This document shows positions 25,801 to 36,752 of a DNA stretch of 64,000 nt, piece after piece. How positions within the stretch are numbered: position 1 is the first letter of the stretch; each line of letters begins with the position of its first letter. The stretch lies in the NCBI RefSeq assembly GCF_047663525.1, contig NC_092600.1, positions 5,080,001-5,144,000 of the forward strand. Direction: 5' to 3'. A program made the position numbers and the translations under genes. The notes beneath the pieces were generated by a model. The model was not told the origin of the DNA and made no database searches. It saw only the letters and a list, made by a program, of their open reading frames with translations. Source of the stretch: Anas platyrhynchos. Its lineage: Eukaryota > Chordata > Aves > Anseriformes > Anatidae.

Positions 25801-28800
25801 CTCTTCCAAGTCCTAAACCTCTTCCAAGTAGAAAATGCTAAATCTTGTGAATGTGAAATGTGTAGCCAAGGCCTAGGATCAATCCAGTTTTCTGTTTGTG
25901 ATATAAACATAGAAATTGAATCCAGATCTCTAGACGTGAAAAGCTAGTGCATTAATCCACTGCACTCTCTCTGTCCTCAGTAATTGCAGCTGATCCATGA
26001 TTTCTTTTCACTGTGGTGAAAGTGAAGAAAAATCCGTAAGTGCATCCTGTGTGATAGCGCTCTGCAGGTCTCAGTTGTGCTGTAGTTTTATGTTTCAGGC
26101 TAGCTCTTACTGCTGACGCTTCCCATAAGTTCTGGGAAGTTGTTCAAACTAACGGTAATTCAACACTGGGCATTGCTAATACCCTGAGCCACAGAAATAA
26201 TTTGTGCTCTCACGCATTAGAATTGATAACAGGTCTTCAAACTCTCACATCTGGAGCTCTGTTTTTGGTCTGTATGGCAAAGCTCACCCAAGACTCATTG
26301 CATCTCTGTTTTTGCTGCAGGTACTCAAGAAAGAGGTGTCAGAGAGAGCAGTAAGATTGCTGATCTTTGGGGAAAGAGGAGGAAAAAAAAAAAAAAACAT
26401 TCTAACATATTACCTTGAAAAGCTCAGATCTAAAACAGATTCTCTTGATATGCTTGAAAGAACTAGTGGAATTTGCTGTTATCATCTTTGCTGTGTAAAG
26501 GAGGGGTTCCAGGAGGCAAAGCTTATTAGAGAAAATAATCCTTTCATCCAAGAGAGAAAATGTAATGATACTTACTTTTATGCCATTCTTCCATCCCACT
26601 ATTTTTTCACTAAAGGAATTTAGCTGTGTTTTTTACACTTCATACATAATCTAACTTTTTTAGACTTCGGCAGTGCTTTGAAAATCTCTTAATGGACAAG
26701 GTACCTTCCTAAAGAATAAATTAGTAGCCATTTAATGTCTTATTGAATATTATCTCTAAAAAATTATATCCATTTAAGTCTCAAATGTCCATGGAAGTGC
26801 TGAGGACTGTTGGGAATATTTTGTTTTAAATAATATATTGTCTCCTTATTTACCTGCTATGTTTATTGTTCATAATTAGAAACTGTATAATGACACAGTG
26901 GGCTTCTGAGTTTCTGTCTAAAATACGTGCTTTCATCTGTGAGATTTTATATTTAAAGCAAACAAACAAAAAAGTAACTACAAAACAGGTGACCAGTTGT
27001 ATTATATAGTCTGGCAATCAGATGAGTAATGATTTAACATCTCTAGATAACCCAGTCAATCAAAAAGAAAGTCCCCTCCCTTATCTTTTGCCATTCCACA
27101 CACCAGCGTGTCTGTGAAACAAGCGACTTCATTTTTACCAAGGTTTCTAAATATGCAGTTAAACTGAGAATTTTTTTGGAAATCACTGTTAGGGAAGAAC
27201 TGTGTAGAATTTACTTTTGAAATACAAGGCTAGGAGAAGAAATGTTTCTCTTTGCTTTGAGTGCTGTCTTGTAGAAATCTAAAGGCAGTAACATAATTCT
27301 TGGCATCCAGGTTTGGTGTCGTTCCCTCCCTGAATAATTTTCGAGTCTCTAGACACCAAGGTGGAAACCCTTTTGAAGTAGCAACTTTATATTGAAAATT
27401 TTAAGGAAAGTCTTCACAGCTTGGAATGCTTTTAAGAAATTGAAAAGCTTGCTCACAAGTCCGTTCTCTCTGCCCAGTTGATTGGGATATCAGAATCCAG
27501 ACGTGTTCCTGTATTTATTTTACTTTTTGGAAGGTAAAAAGCACGTATTTCATCCTAATGCTGAAGTTATGGAAACAACAGGAAATTACTATTTGTTGGC
27601 CAAAGACAGATAAACTCTTTCTTTGTGTCTGGAAACTCATACACAGTAGATCAGTATGCACTTACCTTTCCTTATGTGTCAAAGGAAAGAAGCTTAGCGG
27701 AAAGAATTAAATTACCTGAGGCATGCACTCCGCTTTTCCCTACTCCATGTAAAGTGCAAACCAGTATTCATGAGAGACCTTAACCAAAAAGAATTTTAAC
27801 TGTGTACTAACATGATAATGTCATAGCTCTAGTAGTGCTGTCATGGTACTTCATTTATTTTTTGCTTATTTGTTTTCTGGGTTTTAATTTTCCTTTATTT
27901 GGCTTTTAATCATAGATGAACTGTTTTATGGTGTGGTTTGTCAGAGCTGTTACTACTTGATCACTTGTAGTTATTAAATGCTTTCATAATTGTTAATGTT
28001 TACAAAACTCCTGACTTTTTAAGATGAACTTGCCAAACAGCTGCTTTCCTCTTTACTTCAATGTAATACATATTCTGTCTGTGTGTGTGTGAGTACAGCA
28101 GGATTTCCCTAACTATTGCTGTTTAGTCTTCAAGTTTTTTTTTTTTGAGTATTGTGGTTTGCTAGTATGTTGTTTCTTTTAGTTAAATCTCCTGTACTAT
28201 AGGTTGCTGAAGACAAACTTTGGTCTGTTTTCAGCCCTATATGATTCTTACTCTGTCTACAGGGAACTACATTTAAATAACAACCTGTTACGAGTTTTAC
28301 CTTTTGAGCTGGGAAAACTGTTCCAGTTACAGACTTTGGGTCTGAAAGGTATTACTACTTTTTCTTGGTATCCGTGCTTTATTTAATGATATCACTCCTG
28401 AGATGTAATGGCTGTAGACTGCTGATTCATAAAATGTTACTGAATAGTAATCCCAGATGCTACTTACTACTTAGCTACTTCACTCTTATAAATGTTGTTA
28501 TTTAGTGATTAAGAGAAGAGCAAGAGCTCCTTGGGTCAAACACTCCAAATATAAAGAGTCTTCCTCCTTTCTGCAGAGAGGAAGCTTTCTGTTGCTTGCA
28601 CAGGAATCAGATAAGAGTGCTTTAAGTCTGCAGTGAGCTATTGATAGTGAACTCCATCCAAAAGGGGTATATGCTTTGTACTGCTGTACAAAGGTTATTG
28701 TGCTGTTTACACAAGCAGCTATATTTTTTTCCCTTTTTTCTCTGAATTGTATGAATTATTGTTGCTATAAAATTGCTGATTTCATTGGAAATAGTCACAT

Positions 28801-31800
28801 GAGGGCCTGCAAGATCAGGAGTACTGAGCGATAGCAATATCTCTAAATGCTGTTAAGTCTCAAGTCTTCCTCCTTTAAAACTGGATAATTACCACGTGCA
28901 TTGTCCATGAAAACCTTTATGATCAGCCTTATGAGTTTAGCAGTTGGTAGACTCTATTGGGGTAGGACAGGCGAACTGACAGTGGACACTTCACTCACAT
29001 CAAGCAAAGCAAATAGGTTGCTCTTGTGTTTTTTGCCTCATCAGCTTTGTGCCTGCAAGTGATGCAGCACATTGTACCATGCCAATTTCTCCCTGCTGTT
29101 AGATCCAACACCTGCACTTGGAGCAGGCCTTCAGAAGAAGAGAGAATGCAATTAAATTCACCAGAAATAGCTGCACGTGTTGTGGTTTGTGGGATTGAAG
29201 ACTTGAGATTTGAAGTTTGTTAATAGTTCATAGTAAATTTAGTATTTTTCTCAGAGATGCTGGCTTTAAATGTGCATATGTAAATTCATACTGATTCTGC
29301 ATATTTCAGTATTTCTGTAAATGTGTTTGCAGGAAATCCACTTACACAGGATATTCTGAACCTTTATCAGGAACCAGATGGGACACGAAGGCTACTGAAC
29401 TATTTGCTTGATAATTTGGCAGGTACTGCAAAAAGAAGTAAGTGATCATTCTTAAAACATTAATTTCTGCTGTATAAATTAAATGTGATTATCACTTCTT
29501 GTATTTCTATTTTTAAAATACTTCCATAGTTTCAACAGAACAACCACCTCCAAGATCTTGGATTATGTTGCAAGAACCAGACCGTACAAGACCAACAGGT
29601 ACTGTAACACTTCAAGGACTTTTCATTTCCTTTTATGAAAACTGTTGATCTTTATTATCTGCTGAAAAGTTTTTGATACTTAAATTAATTAATCATCTGA
29701 CCATCGCTGGCAGCTAGTTGAAGCAGTTCTATCTCAACTGGAACACCTGGTTCAGATCCTATTAGGATGTAGTTTCTTCTTAATGAGCATACTCCTCCCA
29801 GGAACTGAAATTGTTGTCCACAATGAGTTATATAGTTGTATTATAACAGGCTTAATTGAACATTTGTTGAAGAATAAAAAATGGAAGACCATGGTCATAA
29901 TTTCTCAAAAGGGTAGATTTTTTTTTTTTACTTTCAAGTTCCCTGTGTATCATCCGTTTCCACACATTTCTTGCTCTTGGGAATCAGGATGCATTTATCT
30001 GCTTACTAATTTCTTCTGCATGAATTTTCTAAAATACAGCCCTTTTTATTCATTTGCAGACTGAAAATATTCTGCAATTATTGCAGTGTCCTCTGTTTCA
30101 GGACTGACGTACATTACTTTCCCCTACTGATTTTATCAAGGAGGTTACTTCAAAGACCATGATGTTATGCAATATGTCTCTTGCTCTCACCTATTTGTTT
30201 TCAAAGGATTGAGCTTTGACCCCCAGTCAGCCTTGGATTGTTGCCTCATTTTCTAAATCTTCAAACAGCTGTATTTTTTCTTCTCCTGTGTTGTCCTCCT
30301 TGTTGAGAGGAGCTACCAGTAAGCTTCCAAGTAAAGTATCTCATTATCATACTGCAAATTCCTTAGTGCTTTTTTAAAAACAAAACCAAATATCCATCCT
30401 ACTGGATTACCTGTCATGCTGCCCTGAACTGTCTTATATCCCTTCTGTTCAAAATAAATACAGAGAAGCAAATGTTTAACGTTACATGCAAATTGTAAGC
30501 TTTGTGAGGAAAATTAGAGGTGGATGTTTTTTACTTACTGTTTTCCCTATACTACTTCTTTGTGTGAAAAATTCCTAACCCTGATGTATATCTGCGAAAT
30601 TATGAGGATCTGTTACATTTCATGGTGATATTAAGATTTTTAAATAGTCTATTTCAAGAGCTTACAAACTTCAGGATAGCTAGCAAATTTAAATGTTCAA
30701 AACACCTTGTTCTAGGCTTTTCACAGTAATGCATCACTTAGCATGGAGTACATTTGTCTGCTGTCTATTTCATTATCCATATAAAGGGTGGTTTTGGTTT
30801 TGTTTACTAAGTAAATGTTAGTAGATGGCTTCCAGAAGCCCAAACTTGAAGGTAACATCTTTCCAGAAGGACTAATAAATGCTTTTTTAGTATAAGTACA
30901 GGTGTTAAGTTTTGGTTGAAGCAAATGAAGCTTGCATTTATAAATCTGCAGAAGACAAAAGTGAAGAATATAACTGTGGTTTTTTTTGTTGTTAATATGT
31001 CAGTGTGTAAGTAACATTATTTATCCACAGCCTTGTTCTCTGTCATGTGTTACAACGTACTTTGTGACAAATATGCTACCCGGCAGTTGTATGGCTATTG
31101 TCCATCTTGGGCACTGAACTGGGAATACAGAAAAAAAGCCATTATGCAGGAAATCCTGAGCTGTAATGCCGACATCATAAGTCTTCAGGTAAAAGATATG
31201 CTACTATTTCTTTTCCTTTTGTATTCTCGTCTGCTGGTTTCTCTATGTTAACTATATTTACAGTAAATGGTCTGTTTTCAAAACCGTCTGAAAACAAAAG
31301 AAAAAAGAAAGGGTGTTTAGAGCAGTATTTGTTGCTTGACATCAAAAGAATGCTTTTCAGCCCACACAGTTGGAATGTGAACCAGCAGCTGCTGATCAAA
31401 GAAATGTATGTGGGGGTGTCTTTGTGTGTACATGTGTATGTGGGGGTATAATTGACACATTTTCAAATAAAAGGCTTAAGATAATCATAACTCTGTGGAT
31501 TACAGAAATTCATTCTATTTTCTTTTTAAAATAGGAATATTGCTCTCAAATTTACATTCTGTGATACACTTGATTCTTATGTGTGTTTGTTTTTTTCTAA
31601 TCTAATTTGAAAATGATTTAAACTTCAAGTCTAAATAATAACAGTCCTGTGTATTTTGCTATCGTACATTCATGCTGTGCTCTATTCTGACTCTATAGGA
31701 GGTTGAAACTGAACAGTACTACAGTTTTTTCCTGGTAGAATTGAAAGAACGTGGCTATAATGGATTCTTCAGTCCAAAATCCAGAGCTAGGACAATGTCA

Positions 31801-34800
31801 GAACAGGAAAGAAAACATGTTGATGGTTGTGCAATATTTTTCAAAACAGAAAAGTAAGTGATAGGTTTTGTAAAGCCTTCTATTGTGTCTTGCTCTTTTT
31901 CACACAATTTCTTGTGTCATTCTACAGTCAAAACAACTTGGCATTAGTCACCCTTTCTGTAGCTGTTCAATGTTTGTTATGGAGCATTCCAATCTCTAGA
32001 AGGAGTAGTTTGTACAGGAGAAATCTTTTTGTGCATAACTAGCAATGGAGAATTTTATCCTGAATTTTTGCTGAAGTTTAAATTTTCTTCTATTGGAACA
32101 AAACAGGTTAGGACTTCACTAAGTTACACTTCATATACTACCATTAGGTGTTAATAATTAGAAGGAAGCAAATGCTTTTTCCTTTTTTTTTTTTTTTTTT
32201 TTTAATTAATTGGTAGGTAATCAAAATTGCTGAAGTAAGGGCTCAGATGACTGACTTTTTTGATGCATTTATCTTCTGAGAAAGGAGGGGAAAAGAATGC
32301 ACCTATTTTTAGGAGTGAGCAATGATACTAAGACATTATTTAAGAGCTGCAATAGTTACTCGTTGTATCATATTATACTTGTACAATGTGTTGGGTCTGT
32401 CTGAGCTGGAGTCACCTTTTCCCTGCAGCAGCCCGCACAGTGCTGTGCTCTGCACTCGTAGCTGGAACAGCACTGATATCACTCCAGTGTTGTGTCTATT
32501 GCTGCGTAGTGCTGGCACAGCATCAGGACTCCTAAGCCCCCAAGAGCCAGCAGGCTGGGGGTGGGCAAGTGATGGGGAGGGGACATTGCCGGGGCAGCTG
32601 ACCTAAACCAACCAAAGGGATATTCCATAACACCTGATGTCACACTCAGCAATAAAAGGGGGGGCTCTCGTGGGGGAGGGGGCTGTTCCTCCTGAACAAC
32701 CACTACGCGTTTGAGGCCCTGCTTCCCAGGACGTGGCCGAACACCGCTCGCTGATGGGAAGTAGAGAATAATTTTTTTCTCTCTCTCTGTGCTTCCGCGC
32801 GGACTGATTGTTTCTTTTGTATCTGTTTCTCCTTCCCATTCCCTTTCCCTTTAATTAAACCTTTCTCATCTCAAACCTCGAGTTCTCTGTGTTGTATTTT
32901 CTCCCCCTCCTTCTGAGGAGAGGGGGAGTGAGAGAGCGGTTGTGGTGGAGCTTGGCTGCCCACCTGAGTAAAACCACCACAACAACTATTTGGATATGAC
33001 AGTAATAGTTTTCCTTCCTTCTGCTTCCATTCCTTTGTGTTCACAAGTAAATGTAGGTGCCAAAAAACAATTACTCAGTCACTCTATTAAACCTGCAAGT
33101 TTGAACTAGAATCTCATGGAGAATCAAAAACAAGAGCTCCTATTCTATATTTTTCTCTTTTTAAAAATAAAATAAATATTTAAATTTAAAATCAGCTTAA
33201 TACCTTACAGTTTCCCTAGCTTTTTTTTTTTTATCCTTTGATTTCAGTTTAGGATTTTTATGAAATTGTTATCGGCTGAGACTTTCTCATCATAAATGTT
33301 TGAGCTTTAATTAAAAGGAGAATTATCTATAACATTTCCTTTGATACCTGTTTACTGAAGAAATCACATACAATGTTCTTCTTTCAGATTTACTTTGGTT
33401 CAAAAACATACCGTTGAGTTCAATCAACTAGCTATGGCAAACTCAGAAGGTTCAGAAGCTATGTTGAACAGAGTTATGACAAAAGATAACATTGGAGTTG
33501 CTGTATTATTAGAACTGCGAAAAGAATTGATAGAAATGTCATGTAAGTCCTATCTAGCTTAATTTTTGAAATGATTGTATTTTATAAATTAAAAAAAATG
33601 GACTTTTGTTACAGTAAAACAGAAACTAGATTCTACAGATGAGTGTTCACACACTGTATGCCCAGACAAACTTATTTCCAAAGAGAAATTGGAGAAAAGA
33701 TGTATTATTCAAAGGATGAGATAGTTGTTTTTTTTTTCTTTGTAGCTTCACTTGTACTGTTTTGCTTTGATGGACTTTGCTTGGAGAGATGTACAGGTAT
33801 CAGAGAATCAGTTGATAGTAGTTGGGTTTTCCAGGTTCATGTATCTGCATCATTTTAGTTTTTCTTCAATGTTATGCTTAAACCCAACTTGTTCTGCCCT
33901 GTCATTCCTTAATTTATGAGATGTAAGTTGGCTTTACAAGTACCTCAGTGGGTAGGTACCATTCAACATTTATGTTTATCCAAGTATGATTTTAGTTCAC
34001 ATTCTAACAAGCTTTTTAAGAAGTAATTCTAAGTAGGTAGCTAACAATGTGAGTAACTTTAGAACACAGAGCTCATTGCCTAGTAAGATATGGGCAGAGC
34101 TTGTTTGCACTCACAGATAACCTGAGGAAAACTGTTTTAATTTTTAAAACTACAGTAGTTTTCTGTTAGTGTGGTTATCTGTTGTTTATGGTGATCATGG
34201 TATTCCTAAATACGTAAGCATTACAGTGATAGTCTGTTAATGGTCTTCAGTGTGAAATAAAATTATTCCTAATACTTAGGATCAACTAAAACACTTACTA
34301 GATCTAAGAGGAGTTGTATAGCCATCTTAAACTAAATGGTATGAATTGTCTTCAAGCAACTGGTATTTTTCCTCCCCTCAAATGTCTTGTATAAAATACA
34401 ACACAGTTAAAGATGATAACGTTTTCTGTTGCTGACCACATAAAGTAAATAATCCATTTTAAATTTTAGCTGGAAAACCACACCTTGGGATGGAAAAGCA
34501 GCTAGTTCTTGTTGCTAATGCACATATGCATTGGGACCCAGATTATTCTGACGTGAAGCTAGTTCAGACTATGATGTTCCTGTCTGAGGTAAAGAACATT
34601 ATTGATAAAGCTTCCCGTACTCTCAAGCCTGGTGTTTCGGGAGAACATGGAACCATTCCACTTGTACTGTGTGCCGATCTGAATTCTCTGCCAGACTCTG
34701 GTAAGAGCACTGTTTTATTATTTTTCTGTAACAATTTAAATTCTAAGGTCTCAATTTTTAGAGAAAATTTCAACCCAGCTAACACATTGTTTCATATTAC

Positions 34801-36752
34801 AAGCTCTAAAGGTACTAAGGAAGGAAAAAAGATAAACTGCTTCTTTTGTGAGTGACTTTTATTGTCTATGCAGTAGTGTAGTTCTGTCTTGTCTTTCAGG
34901 ATCATTTTGATTGTTATCTTAGACAGAAATGGAAAGGAAGAAAATGTCTTCCAACATAACTGGAAATGTTAGTATGTTACCGATAATTGGGGGTTGTTGT
35001 TTTTTTATTTATTCTTATTACTTTAAGTGTGAAAATACATGTTCTTCTCTTTAAAGTTGCATCGTTATAGTCATTTTCTGCAGCTCAGATGTTTTAGGAC
35101 TCCGAAAATTCAATATATCTCCTACCAGAAAGGAATTCTTCATAGCTCTTTACTATTGTGCTAATTTTTATGATTTTGTGGCAACTTTATAAAGTGCAAG
35201 GAAATAACAGGTTCAGTGAACCACTTCTTTACTCTTTCTCAGGTACTCTTTCTCAGGTATTCAAGTACTGAACTCAAGAGCCATCCTTCTTTCTTGCTGC
35301 TAATTATTAAATATAGTAATCTTCATTCTTGGTCTGCCTTCCTTCTGGCCTCTGGCAACTGTTAACATCTGCTAGGGTTGATATGAGTGGTTACTGTTCA
35401 GAGTGCTGGAAGTGTGTGGGGTTTTTGTTTAGTTTGTTCTTTTTAAATATGATAGCAAGAAAGCAAGCTGGTGCTTATTGCAATGGCCAGTTCATGTGTC
35501 TCACAGTATTTTATAAGAACTGCTGACTGTATTGTGTACTTGTTAAGGGTTTCCTTATATAAAGCAGAAAATTGCATATAGAACTCAGAGTAATCCACAC
35601 ACATTTACATGCTGAATGCTTGTTAACACCTTTCTGTGTGTTTGTCTCTCCTATCAGGTGTTGTTGAGTATTTGAGTACTGGTGGAGTGGAAACAAACCA
35701 CAAAGATTTCAAGGAACTGAGATACAATGAAAGTCTTACTAACTTCAGCTGTAATGGAAAAAATGGAACAACAAACGGAAGAATTACACATGGTTTCAAG
35801 TTGAAGAGTGCCTATGAGAATGGTCTAATGCCTTATACAAATTACACATTTGATTTCAAGGTAAAAAAACTTTGCTGCTGTTTTGAAAAAGTTTCCTATC
35901 TTAAGTTTTATTAGAGCAATTCATGTTAATTGTTTAACAAAGAAGTTAATGTTTAGATAGCTAACAGCAGATTTGCTGAACTTATATTTAAAACATGGTT
36001 TCTTGGACATTGAAATGTTGAGCACTCCAGTAGCTAAGTCATCCTTTTTTTGTGTTAGGATCTTGTAGTAGATTTGCAAGAGATGGAGTTGTGTTTTCTT
36101 TTCATATATATATGTGATGTATTTTAATACTCCAAGCTAAATGAAGTAGTAGAACACAGGCAGTTAAGCTGCCAATTCCAAGGAAGCAATCCACACTGTT
36201 ACTGGAAAGCTGTCAGTGTACCCTTGGCATGAGGAAACAGAGGGCTGCTTCCTTCTTCAAAATCAGAAGTGTGATTTGAAGCTTTGTGGGAGGTTGGAAA
36301 TGACAACCTGCAAAAGCAGAGCATGAATGATATGAAGTGGACTTGTTCTTTGTTTCCCTAATCTGTATTGGGACAGGACAGGAAATAGAAGCCTCCTAAA
36401 CTGATGGTATACTGTGGAGAAGAAATGGTAGCATTTCAGTTACTCCTAATCCTAAACTCACATTTGTTTAAATAATAATAATAATAATAACTTGGATAAA
36501 GGTTACACACTAATAATGTTATTTCTATTCTCGTTTTAGGGTATTATTGACTACATCTTCTATTCTAAACCTCAGCTAAACATACTTGGCATTCTTGGAC
36601 CTTTGGATCATCATTGGTTAATAGAGAACAATATAAGTGGTTGTCCGCATCCGCTCATCCCTTCTGACCACTTCTCACTTTTTGCACAACTGGAGCTTTT
36701 GCTGCCTTTCCTGCCTCCTGTAAATGGAATCCATCTCCCTGGCAGGAGGTAG
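22729..36752 (+). CDS. CNOT6: CNOT6, CCR4-NOT complex deadenylase subunit 6 (CCR4a), spliced CDS of 11 exons
   Basis: Mg2+-dependent 3'-5' poly(A) exoribonuclease of the cytoplasmic CCR4-NOT complex, which shortens mRNA poly(A) tails. Coding exons are 22729-22840, 24076-24262, 28263-28348, 29333-29437, 29530-29598, 31031-31188, 31699-31853, 33388-33542, 34470-34700, 35658-35860 and 36540-36752. All junctions are GT-AG and all phases agree, giving 557 residues plus stop. Leucine-rich repeats occupy about residues 45-135; in this family they bind the CAF1 partner (CNOT7/8). The EEP endonuclease/exonuclease/phosphatase domain spans about 185-545. It contains N195 (CYNVLCDKY), E240 (SLQEVETEQYY), H361/H363 (NAHMHWDP), D412/N414 (CADLNSLPDSG), D491 (GIIDYIF) and H531 (PSDHFSLF). 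CNOT6 is preferred over CNOT6L because of SSEEAANGKKSH, TEQPPPRSWIML and GTTNGRITHG. The only in-frame start upstream of the LRRs is MPKEKYDPPDP. No truncation or lost catalytic residue is seen. Confidence 0.97.
24076..24262 (+). CDS. CNOT6: CNOT6 exon 3 (residues 38-100, LRRs)
   Basis: Acceptor TTCCACAG|GGAAAG, donor CTCAG|GTACGT. It encodes the first leucine-rich repeats, with LTHLTALHLSDNSLSRIP and LHNLVYLDLSSNKIRSLP giving the regular LxxLxLxxNxL spacing. It ends two bases into the Arg100 codon. Confidence 0.97.
24263..28262 (+). other. CNOT6: CNOT6 intron 3
   Basis: A 4.0-kb AT-rich intron between the LRR exons. It contains short A runs (near 26383) and a TG run near 28077. Open frames of 60-139 codons within it, such as 25032-25259 and 26204-26623, match nothing recognisable and lack convincing splice context. 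Confidence 0.7.
28263..28348 (+). CDS. CNOT6: CNOT6 exon 4 (residues 100-128, LRR)
   Basis: Acceptor CTGTCTACAG|GGAACT, donor CTGAAAG|GTATTA. It encodes ELHLNNNLLRVLPFELGKL followed by FQLQTLGLKG, one full repeat plus the start of the next. At 86 bp it is not a multiple of three, so skipping it would shift the frame. Confidence 0.96.
29333..29437 (+). CDS. CNOT6: CNOT6 exon 5 (residues 129-163)
   Basis: Acceptor GTGTTTGCAG|GAAATC, donor AAAGAA|GTAAGT. It encodes NPLTQDILNLYQEPDGTRRL and LNYLLDNLAGTAKR, which caps the LRR domain and begins the linker to the nuclease domain. Confidence 0.96.
29530..29598 (+). CDS. CNOT6: CNOT6 exon 6 (residues 164-186, linker)
   Basis: A 69-bp exon with acceptor CTTCCATAG|TTTCAA and donor CCAACAG|GTACTG. 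It encodes STEQPPPRSWIMLQEPDRTR, the paralogue-specific linker before the nuclease domain. The preceding intron is only 92 bp. The wording PPPRSWIML points to CNOT6 rather than CNOT6L. Confidence 0.95.
31031..31188 (+). CDS. CNOT6: CNOT6 exon 7 (residues 187-239, start of nuclease domain)
   Basis: Acceptor TTATCCACAG|CCTTGT, donor CTTCAG|GTAAAA. It encodes LFSVMCYNVLCDKYATRQLY and onward to CNADIISLQ. It includes catalytic-site N195 and the first EEP-fold strand. Confidence 0.97.
31699..31853 (+). CDS. CNOT6: CNOT6 exon 8 (residues 240-290, catalytic E240)
   Basis: Acceptor GACTCTATAG|GAGGTT, donor GAAAA|GTAAGT. Its first codon is the metal-binding Glu240 of the QEVETEQYY motif, so the essential residue sits exactly at the splice junction. 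It continues through ELKERGYNGFFSPKSRAR to GCAIFFKTEK. Confidence 0.97.
32183..32203. repeat. T21 homopolymer tract
   Basis: Twenty-one consecutive T in CNOT6 intron 8, about 190 bp upstream of the LTR. Confidence 0.9.
32387..32981 (+). mobile_element. solo LTR of an avian endogenous retrovirus
   Basis: A 595-bp GC-richer block in an AT-rich intron. It begins TGTGTTGG and ends CCACCACA, a near-perfect terminal inverted repeat, and is flanked on both sides by ACAA, a possible 4-bp target duplication. Internally it shows LTR order: a TATA-like AATAAAAGG near 32651, a CT-rich region, then ATTAAA at about 32854 followed by T-rich U5-like sequence. GGGATATTCCATA with a nearby GATGTCAC is a motif I recognise from bird ERV LTRs. 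No internal retroviral genes flank it, so it is a recombined solo copy. The exact ends are uncertain: TGTTGGG at 32389 with ACAACA at 32984 is an alternative. Confidence 0.8.
33388..33542 (+). CDS. CNOT6: CNOT6 exon 9 (residues 291-342)
   Basis: Acceptor TTCTTTCAG|ATTTAC, donor TGTCAT|GTAAGT. It encodes FTLVQKHTVEFNQLAMANSE and MLNRVMTKDNIGVAVLLEL, core strands of the nuclease domain. Confidence 0.96.
34470..34700 (+). CDS. CNOT6: CNOT6 exon 10 (residues 343-419, D412/N414)
   Basis: Acceptor AAATTTTAG|CTGGAA, donor GACTCTG|GTAAGA. It encodes the HMHWDPDYSDVKLVQTMMF motif, where H361/H363 lie at the active-site face. It ends with LVLCADLNSLPDS, which holds the catalytic Asp412 and Asn414. The segment RTLKPGVSGEHGTIP between them is the most variable stretch of the domain in this family. 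Confidence 0.97.
35658..35860 (+). CDS. CNOT6: CNOT6 exon 11 (residues 420-487)
   Basis: Acceptor CTCCTATCAG|GTGTTG, donor TTCAAG|GTAAAA. It encodes VVEYLSTGGVETNHKDFKEL, NGKNGTTNGRITHGFKLKSA and PYTNYTFDFK. The TNYTFDFK segment leads directly into the metal-binding GIIDY of the last exon. Confidence 0.96.
36540..36752 (+). CDS. CNOT6: CNOT6 exon 12 coding part (residues 488-557)
   Basis: Acceptor TCGTTTTAG|GGTATT; stop TAG at 36750-36752. It encodes GIIDYIFYSKPQLNILGIL with D491, and GCPHPLIPSDHFSLFAQLEL with the general-base pair D530/H531. It closes with NGIHLPGRR, the expected CNOT6 C-terminus. Confidence 0.97.
   Translation, partial: GIIDYIFYSKPQLNILGILGPLDHHWLIENNISGCPHPLIPSDHFSLFAQLELLLPFLPPVNGIHLPGRR

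Larger units (their letters stand above)
31854..33387 (+). other. CNOT6: CNOT6 intron 8 carrying an LTR insertion
   Basis: A 1.5-kb intron, about 40% of which is a solo LTR (32387-32981) in sense orientation. A T21 tract lies at 32183-32203. The remainder is ordinary AT-rich intron. Confidence 0.85.

Noticed and set aside
22729-36752. Assignment of the deadenylase to CNOT6L instead of CNOT6
   Set aside because: The linker TEQPPPRSWIML, SSEEAANGKKSH, GTTNGRITHG and the 557-residue length fit CNOT6. As I know the family, CNOT6L differs at these sites and has a slightly different N-terminus and length.
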